Of a stretch of DNA of 64,000 nt, positions 45,640-55,649 are shown piece after piece (position 1 is the stretch's first letter; each line of letters starts with the position of its first letter). The DNA comes from Parafilimonas terrae. GTDB lineage: Bacteria; Bacteroidota; Bacteroidia; Chitinophagales; Chitinophagaceae. The notes under the pieces are model-generated. The model searched no databases. It saw nothing but the letters and a program-made list of their open reading frames with translations, and was not told the origin of the DNA. The stretch lies in contig NZ_FOXQ01000008.1 of assembly GCF_900115755.1 (NCBI RefSeq), positions 124,001 to 188,000 of the forward strand, given 5' to 3'. A program made the position numbers and the translations under genes.

Positions 45640-46340
45640 CATAATTTTGTAGCTGGTGCAGGTGTTTAATTTTTGCTTTGCTTTTTTTCAATCCGCAAAC
45701 CATAATAAAAGCCATCCTGCTTTTATTTGGCATGGTGATCACTGTTCTGAAATAATTCAACCATCAAGGAAATGCCCACGGTAACATATTTTTTGAATGA
45801 TCTCCATAATTACTGTATCCATATTTATAGCCGCACCACTTAACAATAGCCGCCTTGTAGAGGCCCCATTTAAAAATGAATAGGCATTAGCAAAAACCAC
45901 CATGGATTGGTCTAACAAAATATATACTGCAGTATAAGCAGACCCGAATAGTATCATACTACGGGCAAGTTTATCAAGCTTATTCCATGAGGGTAGGTAG
46001 TCTTTTGCAAATTCAGGGGCAGGCTTGTTTTTGCCTGTTGTAAAAGCATGAAGTCATCTGCCATATATCTTCAAAGAAATGCGGTGAATGCGGATATTTC
46101 TCTATATCGCTGTAGGCATGGTGCATGCGATGCATTATACCGCAGGCGCTTGGCACTAAAAAAGAAGAACCTTGCACAAACCAGGTAGGGGAATAAAAAA
46201 ACTTTTCCCATGTTTTAGATGTAGTGTACATTTTGTGGGATGCATAACGGTGCAGGAAAAAAAAATGAAAAAAAGCAAAAGAAACCAATGCGTAAAAAGA
46301 ACAGAAGAATGATCAATATAGTATCTGACTGAAATTAAAA
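45640..46340 (-). pseudogene. Membrane fatty-acid desaturase remnant with several frameshifts
   Basis: The three histidine boxes of a membrane desaturase are recognisable in different frames: HRYASH and HRMHH in the stretch 46288-46013, and a remnant of the third box (NSDHH) near 45730. Between them lie DYLPSWNKLDKLAR and a YGYSNY...SKNMLPW stretch typical of the family. At least four frame changes and an in-frame stop separate them. The N terminus is also broken in runs of A/T near 46260-46320. The gene is dead as sequenced. Confidence 0.82.
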
Positions 46341-46392
46341 TTGCAGGCCGTACTTTATACGCCTGCAATTAACTTATTTATAAATTTGGTAG

Positions 46393-46683
46393 TTAAAAGA
46401 AACGGTTACGCGAAAATGAATTTCTTCCGCCACTTCTTTCTTCTCTTTGCCTGGCCACTGAAACAGAAAGTGCTCGGCCCTGTATTTCTTTACCATTCAG
46501 GCCATTTAATGCAGCATTACCATCTTCTTCAGAAGGCATTTCTACAAAGGCAAAACCACGGGACCGATTGGTTTCCCTGTCCATAATAATCTTGGCAGAA
46601 TCAACGCTGCCATACTTTGAAAATAAATCTTTAAGGTCTTCTTCACTGGTGTGAAAACTTAAATTGGAAACATACATGTTCAT
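46393..46683 (-). CDS. RRM-type RNA-binding protein
   Basis: A 96-residue protein from the ATG at 46683 with a single RNA-recognition motif: RNP2 MYVSNLSF at the start and RNP1 RGFAFVEM near 44-51. A short Gly/Ser/Arg-rich tail follows. In Bacteroidota such proteins are common single-domain RNA binders thought to aid RNA folding or stress response. A 7-bp hairpin (46749-46766) lies in its upstream region. Confidence 0.93.
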   Translation of the reverse strand: MNMYVSNLSFHTSEEDLKDLFSKYGSVDSAKIIMDRETNRSRGFAFVEMPSEEDGNAALNGLNGKEIQGRALSVSVARQREERSGGRNSFSRNRFF

Positions 46684-46692
46684 AAAAAACAT

Positions 46693-47116
46693 TTTTTTAA
46701 TTAATAATACTTGAAGGAAGTAGAAACAAAAGTGAGAGAAGGATAAAATTTACTTTGGCAAGTAAAAAATAAGATTATCTAAAATATGCTTTTACAGCTC
46801 AATTAAAACGAAAGTAATCTTTTAATCGGAAGAATAGCTATAAACTTTGTTAAGGCAGGTAAAACTCATATAACTGGATAAGCTTTAATCATAATGAATT
46901 AGCTCTACAGCAACAGCTTTCAAAATGAATTATAACAGTATGGCTTTTCTACGTTAATGCTTCTTTTATCACACTGCACTTGTTCATGAGAACGATTTTA
47001 TTGCCATTAATTAAAAAACTTCATTTTACGGTATCCGTTTTTTCAATTTCATTGTCTCTATAATATACACTGCATTTTTTTCAGAAAGGAAAGAAGGAAC
47101 TTATTAAAACAATCAC
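46693..47116. other. Intergenic region between the RRM and FecR genes
   Basis: About 420 AT-rich bases between divergent genes. The hairpin TTTACTT-TGGC-AAGTAAA at 46749-46766 lies upstream of the RRM gene and could be part of its leader. No exact TAnnTTTG box was found on either strand. Confidence 0.5.
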
Positions 47117-48319
47117 ATGGCTACATCAAAAAGGCCTGTAAGTTTTTATATCGCCTCGCTTATTGTAAAACACCTTAAAGGCGGGCTTACAAATGCGGAA
47201 CAACAGGATTTAAACAACTGGCTGGCAGCCTCCAAGCAAAACCGGGATCTGTTCAGGGAATTAACCAATGCTGATGAACTGGAACGCCAGGTACAGGAAC
47301 TGGATAAGGTGAATACCGGAGCAGCATGGCAGCGGGTAGAACAGCAAACATTGAAAGCGCCTGAAAGGGCTGGCCGGAAGAGGTTAAAGCAATGGTGGCA
47401 GGTTGCAGCAGCCATATTTATACTGGCGATTGGTGGAGCTGTTATTTGGCACTTTGGCAGCGACAAGCAAAATGCCGGGTCGGTACTTGCAAGTAAGTAT
47501 GGTAATGATGTATTACCGGGTACACATAAGGCAAGATTGGTTTTAAGCAATGGCAATACGGTTGTCTTAAACAACGGCGCCGACAGCGCGTTTGACGACA
47601 AAGGCCTTGCGATACACATAGCCGGTGGCAGGGTGGTTTATGAGCAGGCAACCACAAATATTACTGCAGCTTATAACACACTTTATATACCCAAAGGTGG
47701 CGAATATATGACGGTGTTGAGTGACGGGACTAAAGTGTGGCTGAATGCGGCTTCTGCCTTGCGTTATCCGCTGCAATTTGATGGTAAGGAGCGCCGGGTG
47801 GAATTGCTGGAAGGTGAAGCTTATTTTGAAGTGGCAAAGAATGAACATAAACCGTTCAGGGTTATTATGAATGATGTGGAGATCCGGGACATCGGAACGG
47901 CTTTTAACGTGAATGGTTATAGCAGTTCAAACGGACTGATAAAAGCCACTTTGACGGAAGGTGTTATAAAGGTTGTGGCTTCGCAAAAATCGATAGTGCT
48001 GCAACCGGGAGAACAGGTAAAGGCAAATGATAAGGTAATGCAGCTAATTAAAGTAGATACATCACTTGCTGTTGCCTGGAAAAACGGGTTGTTTATGTAT
48101 GAACGCACACCACTGGAAGACGTAATGGAACAGGTTGCACGGTGGTATGATGTGCACGTTGTTTATGATAATGCTTTTACCGAAAAGAAATTTTTTACAG
48201 GAGAAATAAAAAGATCATTACCGCTTAGCAAAATACTGGAAATGATGGAGCTTACCGGCATAGCCAACTTTACCATTGAGAACAAAACTGTCACGGTTAA
48301 ACCCTATAATGTTAAGTGA
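47117..48319 (+). CDS. FecR-type anti-sigma factor
   Basis: A 400-residue protein with a cytoplasmic N-terminal sigma-binding region (1-90), one membrane helix (about 92-112, WWQVAAAIFILAIGGAVIW), a FecR domain (about 185-290, TLYIPKGGEYMTVLSDGTKVWLNAAS) and a C-terminal DUF4974-type domain. It relays a signal from the TonB-dependent receptor to the sigma factor (family knowledge). The SusC gene follows 39 bases later. The likely sigma partner is at 41743. Confidence 0.94.
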   Translation: MATSKRPVSFYIASLIVKHLKGGLTNAEQQDLNNWLAASKQNRDLFRELTNADELERQVQELDKVNTGAAWQRVEQQTLKAPERAGRKRLKQWWQVAAAIFILAIGGAVIWHFGSDKQNAGSVLASKYGNDVLPGTHKARLVLSNGNTVVLNNGADSAFDDKGLAIHIAGGRVVYEQATTNITAAYNTLYIPKGGEYMTVLSDGTKVWLNAASALRYPLQFDGKERRVELLEGEAYFEVAKNEHKPFRVIMNDVEIRDIGTAFNVNGYSSSNGLIKATLTEGVIKVVASQKSIVLQPGEQVKANDKVMQLIKVDTSLAVAWKNGLFMYERTPLEDVMEQVARWYDVHVVYDNAFTEKKFFTGEIKRSLPLSKILEMMELTGIANFTIENKTVTVKPYNVK

Positions 48320-48358
48320 TATGTAAGCGTATAATTTTCTAACCAAAACACGATTTTA

Positions 48359-51300
48359 ATGAATAAACAAACGCTGCCCGGGAGCAGGGTAGGGGCTGTT
48401 CTTTGCCCTGCAGGAAGAACCTTTCTTATATTATTGCTGATGGCTGTATTTGCAGGTGCGCAGGCACAGGCCAATCAATCGTTACACACCGACTCGGTAA
48501 CAATAAGCCTTACGAATGCTTCATTGGAAAACGCTTTTACGCAGATAAAAAAGCAAACTTCCTACAGGTTTATTTACGATAATGCGTTACTGGAAAAAGC
48601 CCGGCCTGTTACGATCAACTCCCGTAAAGAGCCTTTGGATAATATATTGAATATGCTGTTTAAAAGCCAGCCCTTTAACTACCGGGTGATGGATGCTACC
48701 ATTATCATCACGCCAGGGGAAGCGCAACAGACCGCTAAAGCAGGTAAACAGCAAATGAATACGGGTGATACAATAATTACGGGAATGGTAGTTGCAGATT
48801 CTTCCCTGTTACCTCTTGTAAATGCAACGGTAAATATTAAAGGCACATCGACGGTCACAACTACAGACGAATCCGGTATGTTTAGCCTCGCAATACCTGT
48901 TGCAGAAAGTGTAGGAATTGTAATAAACTATGTTGGATATATACCTCAGGCAATAACCATCACCAAAGACACGCAGTTTCCTTTAACGATAAAGCTTAAG
49001 GAAAAGCCGCATGCGTTAAATGAAGTAACGATAGTAAGCACAGGCTACCAGGATATTCCAAGGGAAAGGATTGTGGGCGCTGTGTCAACAGTGGATAATA
49101 AAACGTTTAACCAGCAAACAGGTACCAATGTTTTACAGCGGTTAAATAATGTAACCAGCGGCCTGTTGTTTAACATAAACAAGCAGGATGCTCAGGGCAA
49201 ACCAAACACCATTTCAGTAAGAGGGCTGAGTACCATCAATGGCCCGGTGGCGCCGTTAATAGTACTGGACAATTTTATTTATGAAGGTGACATCAATAAT
49301 ATTAATCCAAATGATGTTGAGAATGTTACCATATTGAAAGATGCAGCAGCAACATCTATATGGGGTGCAAGGGCTGGCAACGGCGTGATTGTGATTACAA
49401 CAAAGAAAGGCAGCTTTAATAAAAAGCTGTCTGTTGATTTTAATACAGATGTAATACTGACACAGAAACCAGATTTGTATTACCTGTCGCAAATTTCATC
49501 TGCTGATTATATAGATGTTGAACAATACATTTTTAACAAGGGCTATTTTGATAACGACATAAACAATATATACCAACGACCTGCTTTAACACCGGCTGTT
49601 GAGATTTTTCTTAAAAGGAGAGAGGGACTGATATCTGCAACGGATTCTGCCGCGCAGATTGACGAACTAAAAAAGATTGACAGCCGCGATCAATATGATA
49701 AATATTTTTATCAAACGGCAGTAACCCAGCAATATAATTTGCAGGTTAGTGGCGGAAGTAACGATGTGGCATGGATAATTGCAGGCAATTTTGATAAGAG
49801 TAAAGGTTCCCTTAAAGCAACGTTTGATAAAGTTAACCTTCGTTTCAGCAATACATACCATCCGTTTAAAAACTTTCAGGTTGCGCTCGGGGCTTATTTT
49901 ACAAACAGCAAATCTGTAAGTGGCATTCAAACTGATTTCTGGATAAACGGAAGAAGTGTTCCATATTTAAAATTTGCAGACAAAAACGGCAACGGGATCG
50001 CAATTGACCGGTATAGGAAAGATTATATTGACACGGCTGGCGGCGGTTATTTATTAGATTGGAATTATTATCCTTTGGATGATTACAAGCATGATATAAC
50101 AACAATCCGTCAACAGGAAATAATTGGCAATATCAGTCTGCAATATCAATTTCTCCACGATTTTCAAATAAGCGCAAATTATCAATATCAGAAGCAAACA
50201 ACCGCTTCTGAACGGCTTGCAGATATACAAAGCTTTTATACAAGGGATCTGATCAATACTTTTTCTCAACTGGATTACAGTTCCGGCAACATTAACTACA
50301 TCATACCAAAAGGCGGTATACGCACGAACTATGTCACAAATCTTTCTTCCCAAAATCTCAGGGGCCAGATAAATTATAATCATAACTGGAAAAACCATTC
50401 TATAACTGCTATTGCAGGAAGTGAAATAAGAGGCTCTGTAATGGATGGAGACATGTTGAGTGTTTACGGATATACTAAAGATCCTTTATTTCAGGGGCAG
50501 GTAGATTATAGGAACTATTATCCAACTTTTATTTCAGGGGGTTATCAAAATATTCCAAATGCAACTTATACTTCCCCAACAAATACCTACAGGTTTGCTT
50601 CCTTCTTTGGTAATGCATCATATATTTTTAAACAACGATATATTTTGTATGGAAGTTTAAGAAAAGATGCTTCAAATGTTTTTGGCTTAAGCACAAATGA
50701 TAAATGGAATCCGCTATGGTCTGCCGGGGCCGGGTGGAATATTTACAAGGAGTCTTTTTATAGCCTGCAATGGTTGTCCTACTTAAAGCTACGGGTAAGT
50801 TATGGGTATAGCGGAAACGTTGATGTAACCAAAACCCCGCTGCCTATATCCTCGTCGGGTTATACAGATCTTTATTCAAATCTGCCCATTGAGATAATCA
50901 ATAATCCCAATAACCCGGAACTCAAATGGGAAAAGTCTGGTCAGACTAATTTCGGAATTGACTTTTCTTTTAAGCAAAACATTTTGACGGGAAGTATAGA
51001 CTACTACATTAAAAAAGGAAAAGATTTATATGGTACAACAACCTTTGATTATACGGTTTTTCCGAGAACGCTTTCAGTAGAGAAGAATGTTGCTAATATG
51101 AAAGGAAACGGCTTGGAAATTATTTTGAATTCAAAAAATATTGATAAAGGGTTAAAATGGAATTCACAGCTTTTATTCAATTACAGTTCAAGTAAAACTA
51201 CCAGGTATTATGCACCGGAAGCCACGTCATTAGCTCGCCTTGTTAGTACCGGAAAATCAATAACACCAGTTATAAATTATCCGCTCTACTCTATTGCCGC

Positions 51301-51931
51301 TTATAAGTGGGGAGGGTTAGATAATGAAGGTAACCCGCAAGGATACTTAAATGGTAAGCTTAGTACTGATTATAACAGCATTGTTTCGCAAACCGGCGTA
51401 AAACCTGGAGACAGTTCAAGTATAACTTATATAGGCCCCTCAAATCCGGTCATTTTTGGCTCTTTGATAAACGAGTTTAATTGGAAAGGCTTGTTTATTT
51501 CTTTCAATATCTCATACGGTTTCAAATACTACTTTCAAAAATCAACATTTACGTCAGATGCCTTAATTAACCGGGGATTTGCAACTGCTGATTTCGAAAA
51601 AAGATGGCTGAACCCCGGGGATGAAGTAAAAACAAATGTGCCGGCGCTTGTATATACAGATTACCCACAATTTAATTCAAGGGATGTTTTTTACAGCTAT
51701 TCCTCTGTTAATGTATTGAAGGCTGATAATATTCGCCTGCGGTATATTGATGTAGGATATGTCTTGCATGATAAAAAAAATCAATTGCCGGTTAAGCAAT
51801 TGCAGATTTATTTAAATGCTGCCAACTTGTGTATTTTATGGAGAGCCAACAAGGAGCATCTTGATCCGGACTATCCTTATTCATTGCCCCTCCAAAAAAC
51901 ATTGACTGTTGGATTAAGGGCAAGTTTCTAA
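48359..51931 (+). CDS. SusC/RagA-type TonB-dependent receptor with STN domain
   Basis: An 1190-residue outer-membrane receptor. Order: signal peptide, STN domain (about 45-120) that contacts FecR, a carboxypeptidase-regulatory-like domain (about 135-220), the plug with the SusC signature (ISVRGLSTINGP ... ATSIWGARAGNGVIVITTKKG, about 285-360) and the 22-strand-type barrel to the end. It forms a nutrient-uptake pair with the SusD protein downstream. The substrate cannot be read from the sequence. Confidence 0.95.
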   Translation: MNKQTLPGSRVGAVLCPAGRTFLILLLMAVFAGAQAQANQSLHTDSVTISLTNASLENAFTQIKKQTSYRFIYDNALLEKARPVTINSRKEPLDNILNMLFKSQPFNYRVMDATIIITPGEAQQTAKAGKQQMNTGDTIITGMVVADSSLLPLVNATVNIKGTSTVTTTDESGMFSLAIPVAESVGIVINYVGYIPQAITITKDTQFPLTIKLKEKPHALNEVTIVSTGYQDIPRERIVGAVSTVDNKTFNQQTGTNVLQRLNNVTSGLLFNINKQDAQGKPNTISVRGLSTINGPVAPLIVLDNFIYEGDINNINPNDVENVTILKDAAATSIWGARAGNGVIVITTKKGSFNKKLSVDFNTDVILTQKPDLYYLSQISSADYIDVEQYIFNKGYFDNDINNIYQRPALTPAVEIFLKRREGLISATDSAAQIDELKKIDSRDQYDKYFYQTAVTQQYNLQVSGGSNDVAWIIAGNFDKSKGSLKATFDKVNLRFSNTYHPFKNFQVALGAYFTNSKSVSGIQTDFWINGRSVPYLKFADKNGNGIAIDRYRKDYIDTAGGGYLLDWNYYPLDDYKHDITTIRQQEIIGNISLQYQFLHDFQISANYQYQKQTTASERLADIQSFYTRDLINTFSQLDYSSGNINYIIPKGGIRTNYVTNLSSQNLRGQINYNHNWKNHSITAIAGSEIRGSVMDGDMLSVYGYTKDPLFQGQVDYRNYYPTFISGGYQNIPNATYTSPTNTYRFASFFGNASYIFKQRYILYGSLRKDASNVFGLSTNDKWNPLWSAGAGWNIYKESFYSLQWLSYLKLRVSYGYSGNVDVTKTPLPISSSGYTDLYSNLPIEIINNPNNPELKWEKSGQTNFGIDFSFKQNILTGSIDYYIKKGKDLYGTTTFDYTVFPRTLSVEKNVANMKGNGLEIILNSKNIDKGLKWNSQLLFNYSSSKTTRYYAPEATSLARLVSTGKSITPVINYPLYSIAAYKWGGLDNEGNPQGYLNGKLSTDYNSIVSQTGVKPGDSSSITYIGPSNPVIFGSLINEFNWKGLFISFNISYGFKYYFQKSTFTSDALINRGFATADFEKRWLNPGDEVKTNVPALVYTDYPQFNSRDVFYSYSSVNVLKADNIRLRYIDVGYVLHDKKNQLPVKQLQIYLNAANLCILWRANKEHLDPDYPYSLPLQKTLTVGLRASF

Positions 51932-51954
51932 TTTATAAACGAAATAATCTGAAA

Positions 51955-53331
51955 GTGAAAAATATATTTCTTTTTATGCTGGTATGTCTTGCATCACTTG
52001 CAAACCTCGGTTGCAAAAAATATCTGGATAAAAAATCAAGTACAGGTATAACTGTGCCAACCACCCTGCCTGATATGCAGGCATTACTCGACAACGCAAC
52101 TAATATGAACAGGCAAAGAACACCAACATTTGGTGAAGCTTCTGCCGATGATTATTTCTTGTTGCCGGCGGACTATGAAACACAAACAGAAAGGGATCAA
52201 AATGTATACAAGTGGATACCATACGAAAATTACGGCTGGCCAAATGATTGGTCGTCCTGTTACGTCCCGGTATATAATTCAAATTATTGCCTTGAACAGA
52301 TACAAAAAATACAACCAACTCTTCAGAATCAACAGGCGTGGAATAATGTTAAGGGATCTGCTTTGTTTTACAGAGCCTATTATTTTCTTCAACTTGCGTG
52401 GACGTTTGCGAAGGCTTATGATACTGATTCAGCATTTATTGATCCGGGAATTGCGTTGCGGCAAACCTCCGATATCAATGTTAAATCTGTGAGGGCGAAC
52501 ATTTCTGAAACTTATGAAAGGATAATAGAAGATGCCGAAGAATCTATTGCTTATTTACCTGATTTGCCGGTACACGTTAACAGACCATCAAAGGCTGCAG
52601 CGTATGGCCTGCTTGCAAGGACCTATTTAAGTATGCGCGTGTATGACAGCGCTTTTAAGTATGCAGATTTGTGCTTAAACATTCAGCATGAGCTCATGGA
52701 CTATAATGGCGATCCGGATATTATTGGTTCATTTAATGATGCTGAATCCCCCTTTAAGTTATTCAATAAAGAAACCATATTTTATACAGAGATGGGATAT
52801 GATATAACTCCTATCAGTCCTTTTTATGCTAAAGTTGATACCATTTTACTTGCGCTTTATGCAGATGATGACCTGCGCAAAAAGGCATTCTTTGCGCCAT
52901 ATTCCGGCTATCTGCAATTTAAGGGCAGTTATACGCAAGATATGTGGACGCCTTTTACCGGACTTGCCACAGACGAAGTTTATCTGATAAGGGCAGAATG
53001 CTATGCCAGGAAAAATGATAAAACCAATGCATTGCGTGATTTGAATGCGCTGTTGATAAAACGTTACAAGTCAATCAGCTTTAAACCAATTACAGCTACT
53101 GACAATAAAGAAGCCTTAAAAGTAATATTGAGTGAGCGGAGAAAAGAGTTGCTATATCGTGGCCTGAGGTTTCAGGATATAAAAAGATTAAATAAAGAAG
53201 GTGCCGGCATCATTCAAAAAAGATTAATCGCCGGTCAATCATTTATATTGTATCCAAACGATCCAAGATATGCTCTTCCCATACCGAAGGAGGTAATTGA
53301 TAATTCGGGTATGTCTCAAAATACGTACTAA
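51955..53331 (+). CDS. RagB/SusD-type lipoprotein
   Basis: A 458-residue lipoprotein starting at GTG 51955, 23 bases after SusC. The lipobox is LGC (cysteine followed by KKYLDKKSS), and the opening is typical of SusD proteins. The TPR-like helical region (LFYRAYYFLQLAWTFAKAYD) and the C-terminal ERRKELLYRGLRFQDIKRLN segment are family hallmarks. It caps the SusC channel and helps bind substrate (family knowledge). Confidence 0.95.
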   Translation: MKNIFLFMLVCLASLANLGCKKYLDKKSSTGITVPTTLPDMQALLDNATNMNRQRTPTFGEASADDYFLLPADYETQTERDQNVYKWIPYENYGWPNDWSSCYVPVYNSNYCLEQIQKIQPTLQNQQAWNNVKGSALFYRAYYFLQLAWTFAKAYDTDSAFIDPGIALRQTSDINVKSVRANISETYERIIEDAEESIAYLPDLPVHVNRPSKAAAYGLLARTYLSMRVYDSAFKYADLCLNIQHELMDYNGDPDIIGSFNDAESPFKLFNKETIFYTEMGYDITPISPFYAKVDTILLALYADDDLRKKAFFAPYSGYLQFKGSYTQDMWTPFTGLATDEVYLIRAECYARKNDKTNALRDLNALLIKRYKSISFKPITATDNKEALKVILSERRKELLYRGLRFQDIKRLNKEGAGIIQKRLIAGQSFILYPNDPRYALPIPKEVIDNSGMSQNTY

Positions 53332-53344
53332 TATCAAAACAAAA

Positions 53345-53371
53345 GAAGCTGGTGTGCGTATCACCAGCTTC
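53345..53371. terminator. Bidirectional terminator between susD and the DUF6520-like gene
   Basis: A perfect 10-bp stem GAAGCTGGTG / CACCAGCTTC with a seven-base loop lies 13 bases after the SusD stop and 9 bases from the stop of the convergent gene at 53381. An A run precedes and a T-rich run follows. Confidence 0.8.
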
Positions 53372-53380
53372 CTTATTCTT

Positions 53381-53743
53381 TTAATTCCTGTTCTTGATTG
53401 TATTATCAACACTGGAGCCTGAGTTTTTTACATCCTGTAAAACAGAAGGTGTTGTAGCACTCGCTTGCAGTGATACTGTAGAAATAAAAGAACTACCTGA
53501 TACGATTGCGTTTGGTACGGCTACCTGGCAAGCCTTGACATTGCCTTGCTGACAAGGAGTGCTCGTGGTATTCCAATTGGAGGGGTTTTGGACATCACCC
53601 TGACTATAAGTTGCCGGGCCGTGATAGTACATTGTAGTAGCAAAAAATGATTTCTCGGATTTAAATGCACTTGTACCAATGGCCAAAATCACCGCAAGAA
53701 TAATGGCCAAAGAAGGCATGGCAATCTCTTTAATCTTTTTCAT
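53381..53743 (-). CDS. Small exported protein, DUF6520-like
   Basis: A 120-residue protein with an N-terminal hydrophobic export signal (PSLAIILAVILAIGTSAFKS) of the kind seen in DUF6520 proteins of Bacteroidota (recall). Two cysteines (STPCQQGNVKACQV) could form a disulfide in the mature part. The rest is Ser/Thr-rich. It lies in the same direction as the MauE-like gene at 53917, 173 bases downstream of it. Confidence 0.7.
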   Translation of the reverse strand: MKKIKEIAMPSLAIILAVILAIGTSAFKSEKSFFATTMYYHGPATYSQGDVQNPSNWNTTSTPCQQGNVKACQVAVPNAIVSGSSFISTVSLQASATTPSVLQDVKNSGSSVDNTIKNRN

Positions 53744-53916
53744 GATTGTAAGCGCTTTTATAATCTTAAAAAGCTAAACTTGAGTTGATGAAAATTGCCT
53801 GCGCGTTTAATCAACTTGTTGGGGTCGCAGGTTTAACCTTACAACAAGTATCCGGATAAGTTATCCTTGAATTACGGAATACAAGTTTGAATTTATTCTT
53901 ACCAACGATCTGCCTG

Positions 53917-54351
53917 TCAATTGAATTTAAAAGAATGCCGCACTTCGTTCTTCTTTTCAAGAAAAATGCCGGCAATCGCCAATGCTAAAAAGAAAAAATT
54001 GAACACGATATGCTGTCTCCAGGAAAGTGATGATATAACACCTCCACATGAACATGGAAGTGCGGCATTAAAGCTTATCATTATTATTAGAAATAGTGTA
54101 AACGAGGCTAACATTATTGCTGCACTGTACAATCCACATTTCATGGCTTTGGGAACTGCCAGGAACACTACAATTAATAATTCAGTAAGCGGTATTGCCA
54201 ATGATAAAAGGCCACTAATTTTTGAAAGCCATAGAACTGCACTTAACTGCTCACGAAAAGTATTAAAATCAAAAAGCTTGCTTACCGCAGCATAAGTGAA
54301 TAATAAGATAAGCAGACTTTGAATAGCTTTTAAGATAGCTGGCTTTTTCAT
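53917..54351 (-). CDS. MauE/DoxX-type membrane protein
   Basis: A 144-residue protein with four membrane helices. Between the third and fourth lies PCSCGGVISSLSW, the cysteine pair typical of MauE-domain proteins, which are linked to periplasmic disulfide redox work. The opening FTYAAVSKLFDFNTFREQL fits the family. It often neighbours DUF6520-type peptides in Bacteroidota, as here. Confidence 0.85.
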   Translation of the reverse strand: MKKPAILKAIQSLLILLFTYAAVSKLFDFNTFREQLSAVLWLSKISGLLSLAIPLTELLIVVFLAVPKAMKCGLYSAAIMLASFTLFLIIMISFNAALPCSCGGVISSLSWRQHIVFNFFFLALAIAGIFLEKKNEVRHSFKFN

Positions 54352-54480
54352 GAAAGACTATTGAAGGTCATTGAACATATTAACTATAAGCCTCTTGCAT
54401 TTCTATCTGCAAGCTACCTTTTAAAAAATATGTTAATGGGAGAAAAAAGTATGAGCATGGGATTAATGAATTTATTAAAA

Positions 54481-55470
54481 TTAATATCTCCTTTTCTTTT
54501 TTCGCCACTCCTTTGGTGTCATTCCAAATTTGTTTTTAAAAGCTGCGGAGAAATTATTGGCATCTTTATATCCATTGTGTAACGCTATTTGTTTTATCGA
54601 TTTATTGGTTTGTTCCAATTCCATGCTGGCAATCTTTAATATCTCGTTGCGGTAATATGCATATAGCCCCATTCCAAAGATTGCCTTAAAGCCTTGTTTA
54701 AGCTTTTGCTCATTAATACCTGCTTTTCGCGCTATGAAGGAAATGGAATGATGATAGGGGAGGTTATTGTCAATAAACTCTTTCGCCGTATAAATACTTT
54801 CAAGCTCATTTATTTGAAGGGAATTTATCCATTTACCGTTTTCAACAACAAGATTGAGCAACCGGGTCATGAGCTCTTTAATGATTTCAATATGGAAGTC
54901 TTTAGTACTTTCAGAAAATGGCGAATGAATCAATTTTCTTATTAGATCGAGGCATTGAGCGTTTAGTCTTAGGTTTTTGCTGGCTACTAAAACCGATTGT
55001 AGAGATTCAATTTGGTCTTTCAGTGATTCGAGCGCCGGAAAGAATTTTAATGAATACAAAAAGAAGTTAATCGGATAATCAATAATGATAAAAATCTGCC
55101 TGTAATCTTTTTTTAAAAGAATGTCTGCCTGTAATGTAGTTGTATAAAAAATATTAAACTGGCTTTTTTCAAAGACGAGATCACCAAATGAGTTTATATA
55201 AGCTTGATGGGTTCCCTTTAAAGAAGTAAAACACAACAAAGAAGGGTTAAGGGTTGAAATGTAGAGGAGGGTGTCCTCACTTACTGCATCTGATATACAG
55301 TAAGTGAAATCAAAATCGCCGGCTTTAATATATTGCAGTGTAATACTGCCGAAAGCTGCCACGTAGCTTTCTATATAGCTTCCGGGAATGTGATATTCCT
55401 CAAGATGTTTTGGAATTTCATTGGATATAGAGAGATTCTTAAAATCTCCCACATTAATTTTAAATTTCAT
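54481..55470 (-). CDS. AraC-family transcription regulator
   Basis: A 329-residue protein with an N-terminal ligand or sensor region of about 220 residues and a C-terminal AraC double helix-turn-helix (about 228-329: ISFIARKAGINEQKLKQGFK and KQIALHNGYKDANNFSAAFK, ending FGMTPKEWRKK). The effector is unknown. It faces away from the two-component operon starting at 55650 and shares its upstream region, which contains a 14-bp inverted repeat. Confidence 0.92.
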   Translation of the reverse strand: MKFKINVGDFKNLSISNEIPKHLEEYHIPGSYIESYVAAFGSITLQYIKAGDFDFTYCISDAVSEDTLLYISTLNPSLLCFTSLKGTHQAYINSFGDLVFEKSQFNIFYTTTLQADILLKKDYRQIFIIIDYPINFFLYSLKFFPALESLKDQIESLQSVLVASKNLRLNAQCLDLIRKLIHSPFSESTKDFHIEIIKELMTRLLNLVVENGKWINSLQINELESIYTAKEFIDNNLPYHHSISFIARKAGINEQKLKQGFKAIFGMGLYAYYRNEILKIASMELEQTNKSIKQIALHNGYKDANNFSAAFKNKFGMTPKEWRKKKRRY

Positions 55471-55562
55471 TTTCTATGTCGGCTCGTTTTATACGTCCTA
55501 ATAGGTGAAACAATGCAATAGTAACTGTTTCAATGATATAGCTGTAATCAAATGCAAAAGAT

Positions 55563-55599
55563 TGCGTATAAATACGTTGTTTTTGCGTATTTATACGCA
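55563..55599. promoter_or_regulatory. Perfect 14-bp inverted repeat between AraC and two-component genes
   Basis: TGCGTATAAATACG (55563-55576) and CGTATTTATACGCA (55586-55599) separated by nine bases, in the 179-base divergent region, 51 bases before the ATG at 55650. Each arm is itself near-palindromic (CGTATAAATACG). A binding site for the AraC protein or the response regulator is plausible; a structured leader is the alternative. Confidence 0.65.
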
Positions 55600-55649
55600 G
55601 GCTAAAAAAAGAAACACTCCCTACATTGCACGCATAAAATGAATATCTT

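Noticed and set aside
46156..46368. Separate small membrane protein upstream of the desaturase remnant
   Set aside because: Its hydrophobic stretch is the desaturase N terminus read after a frameshift, so it belongs to the pseudogene.
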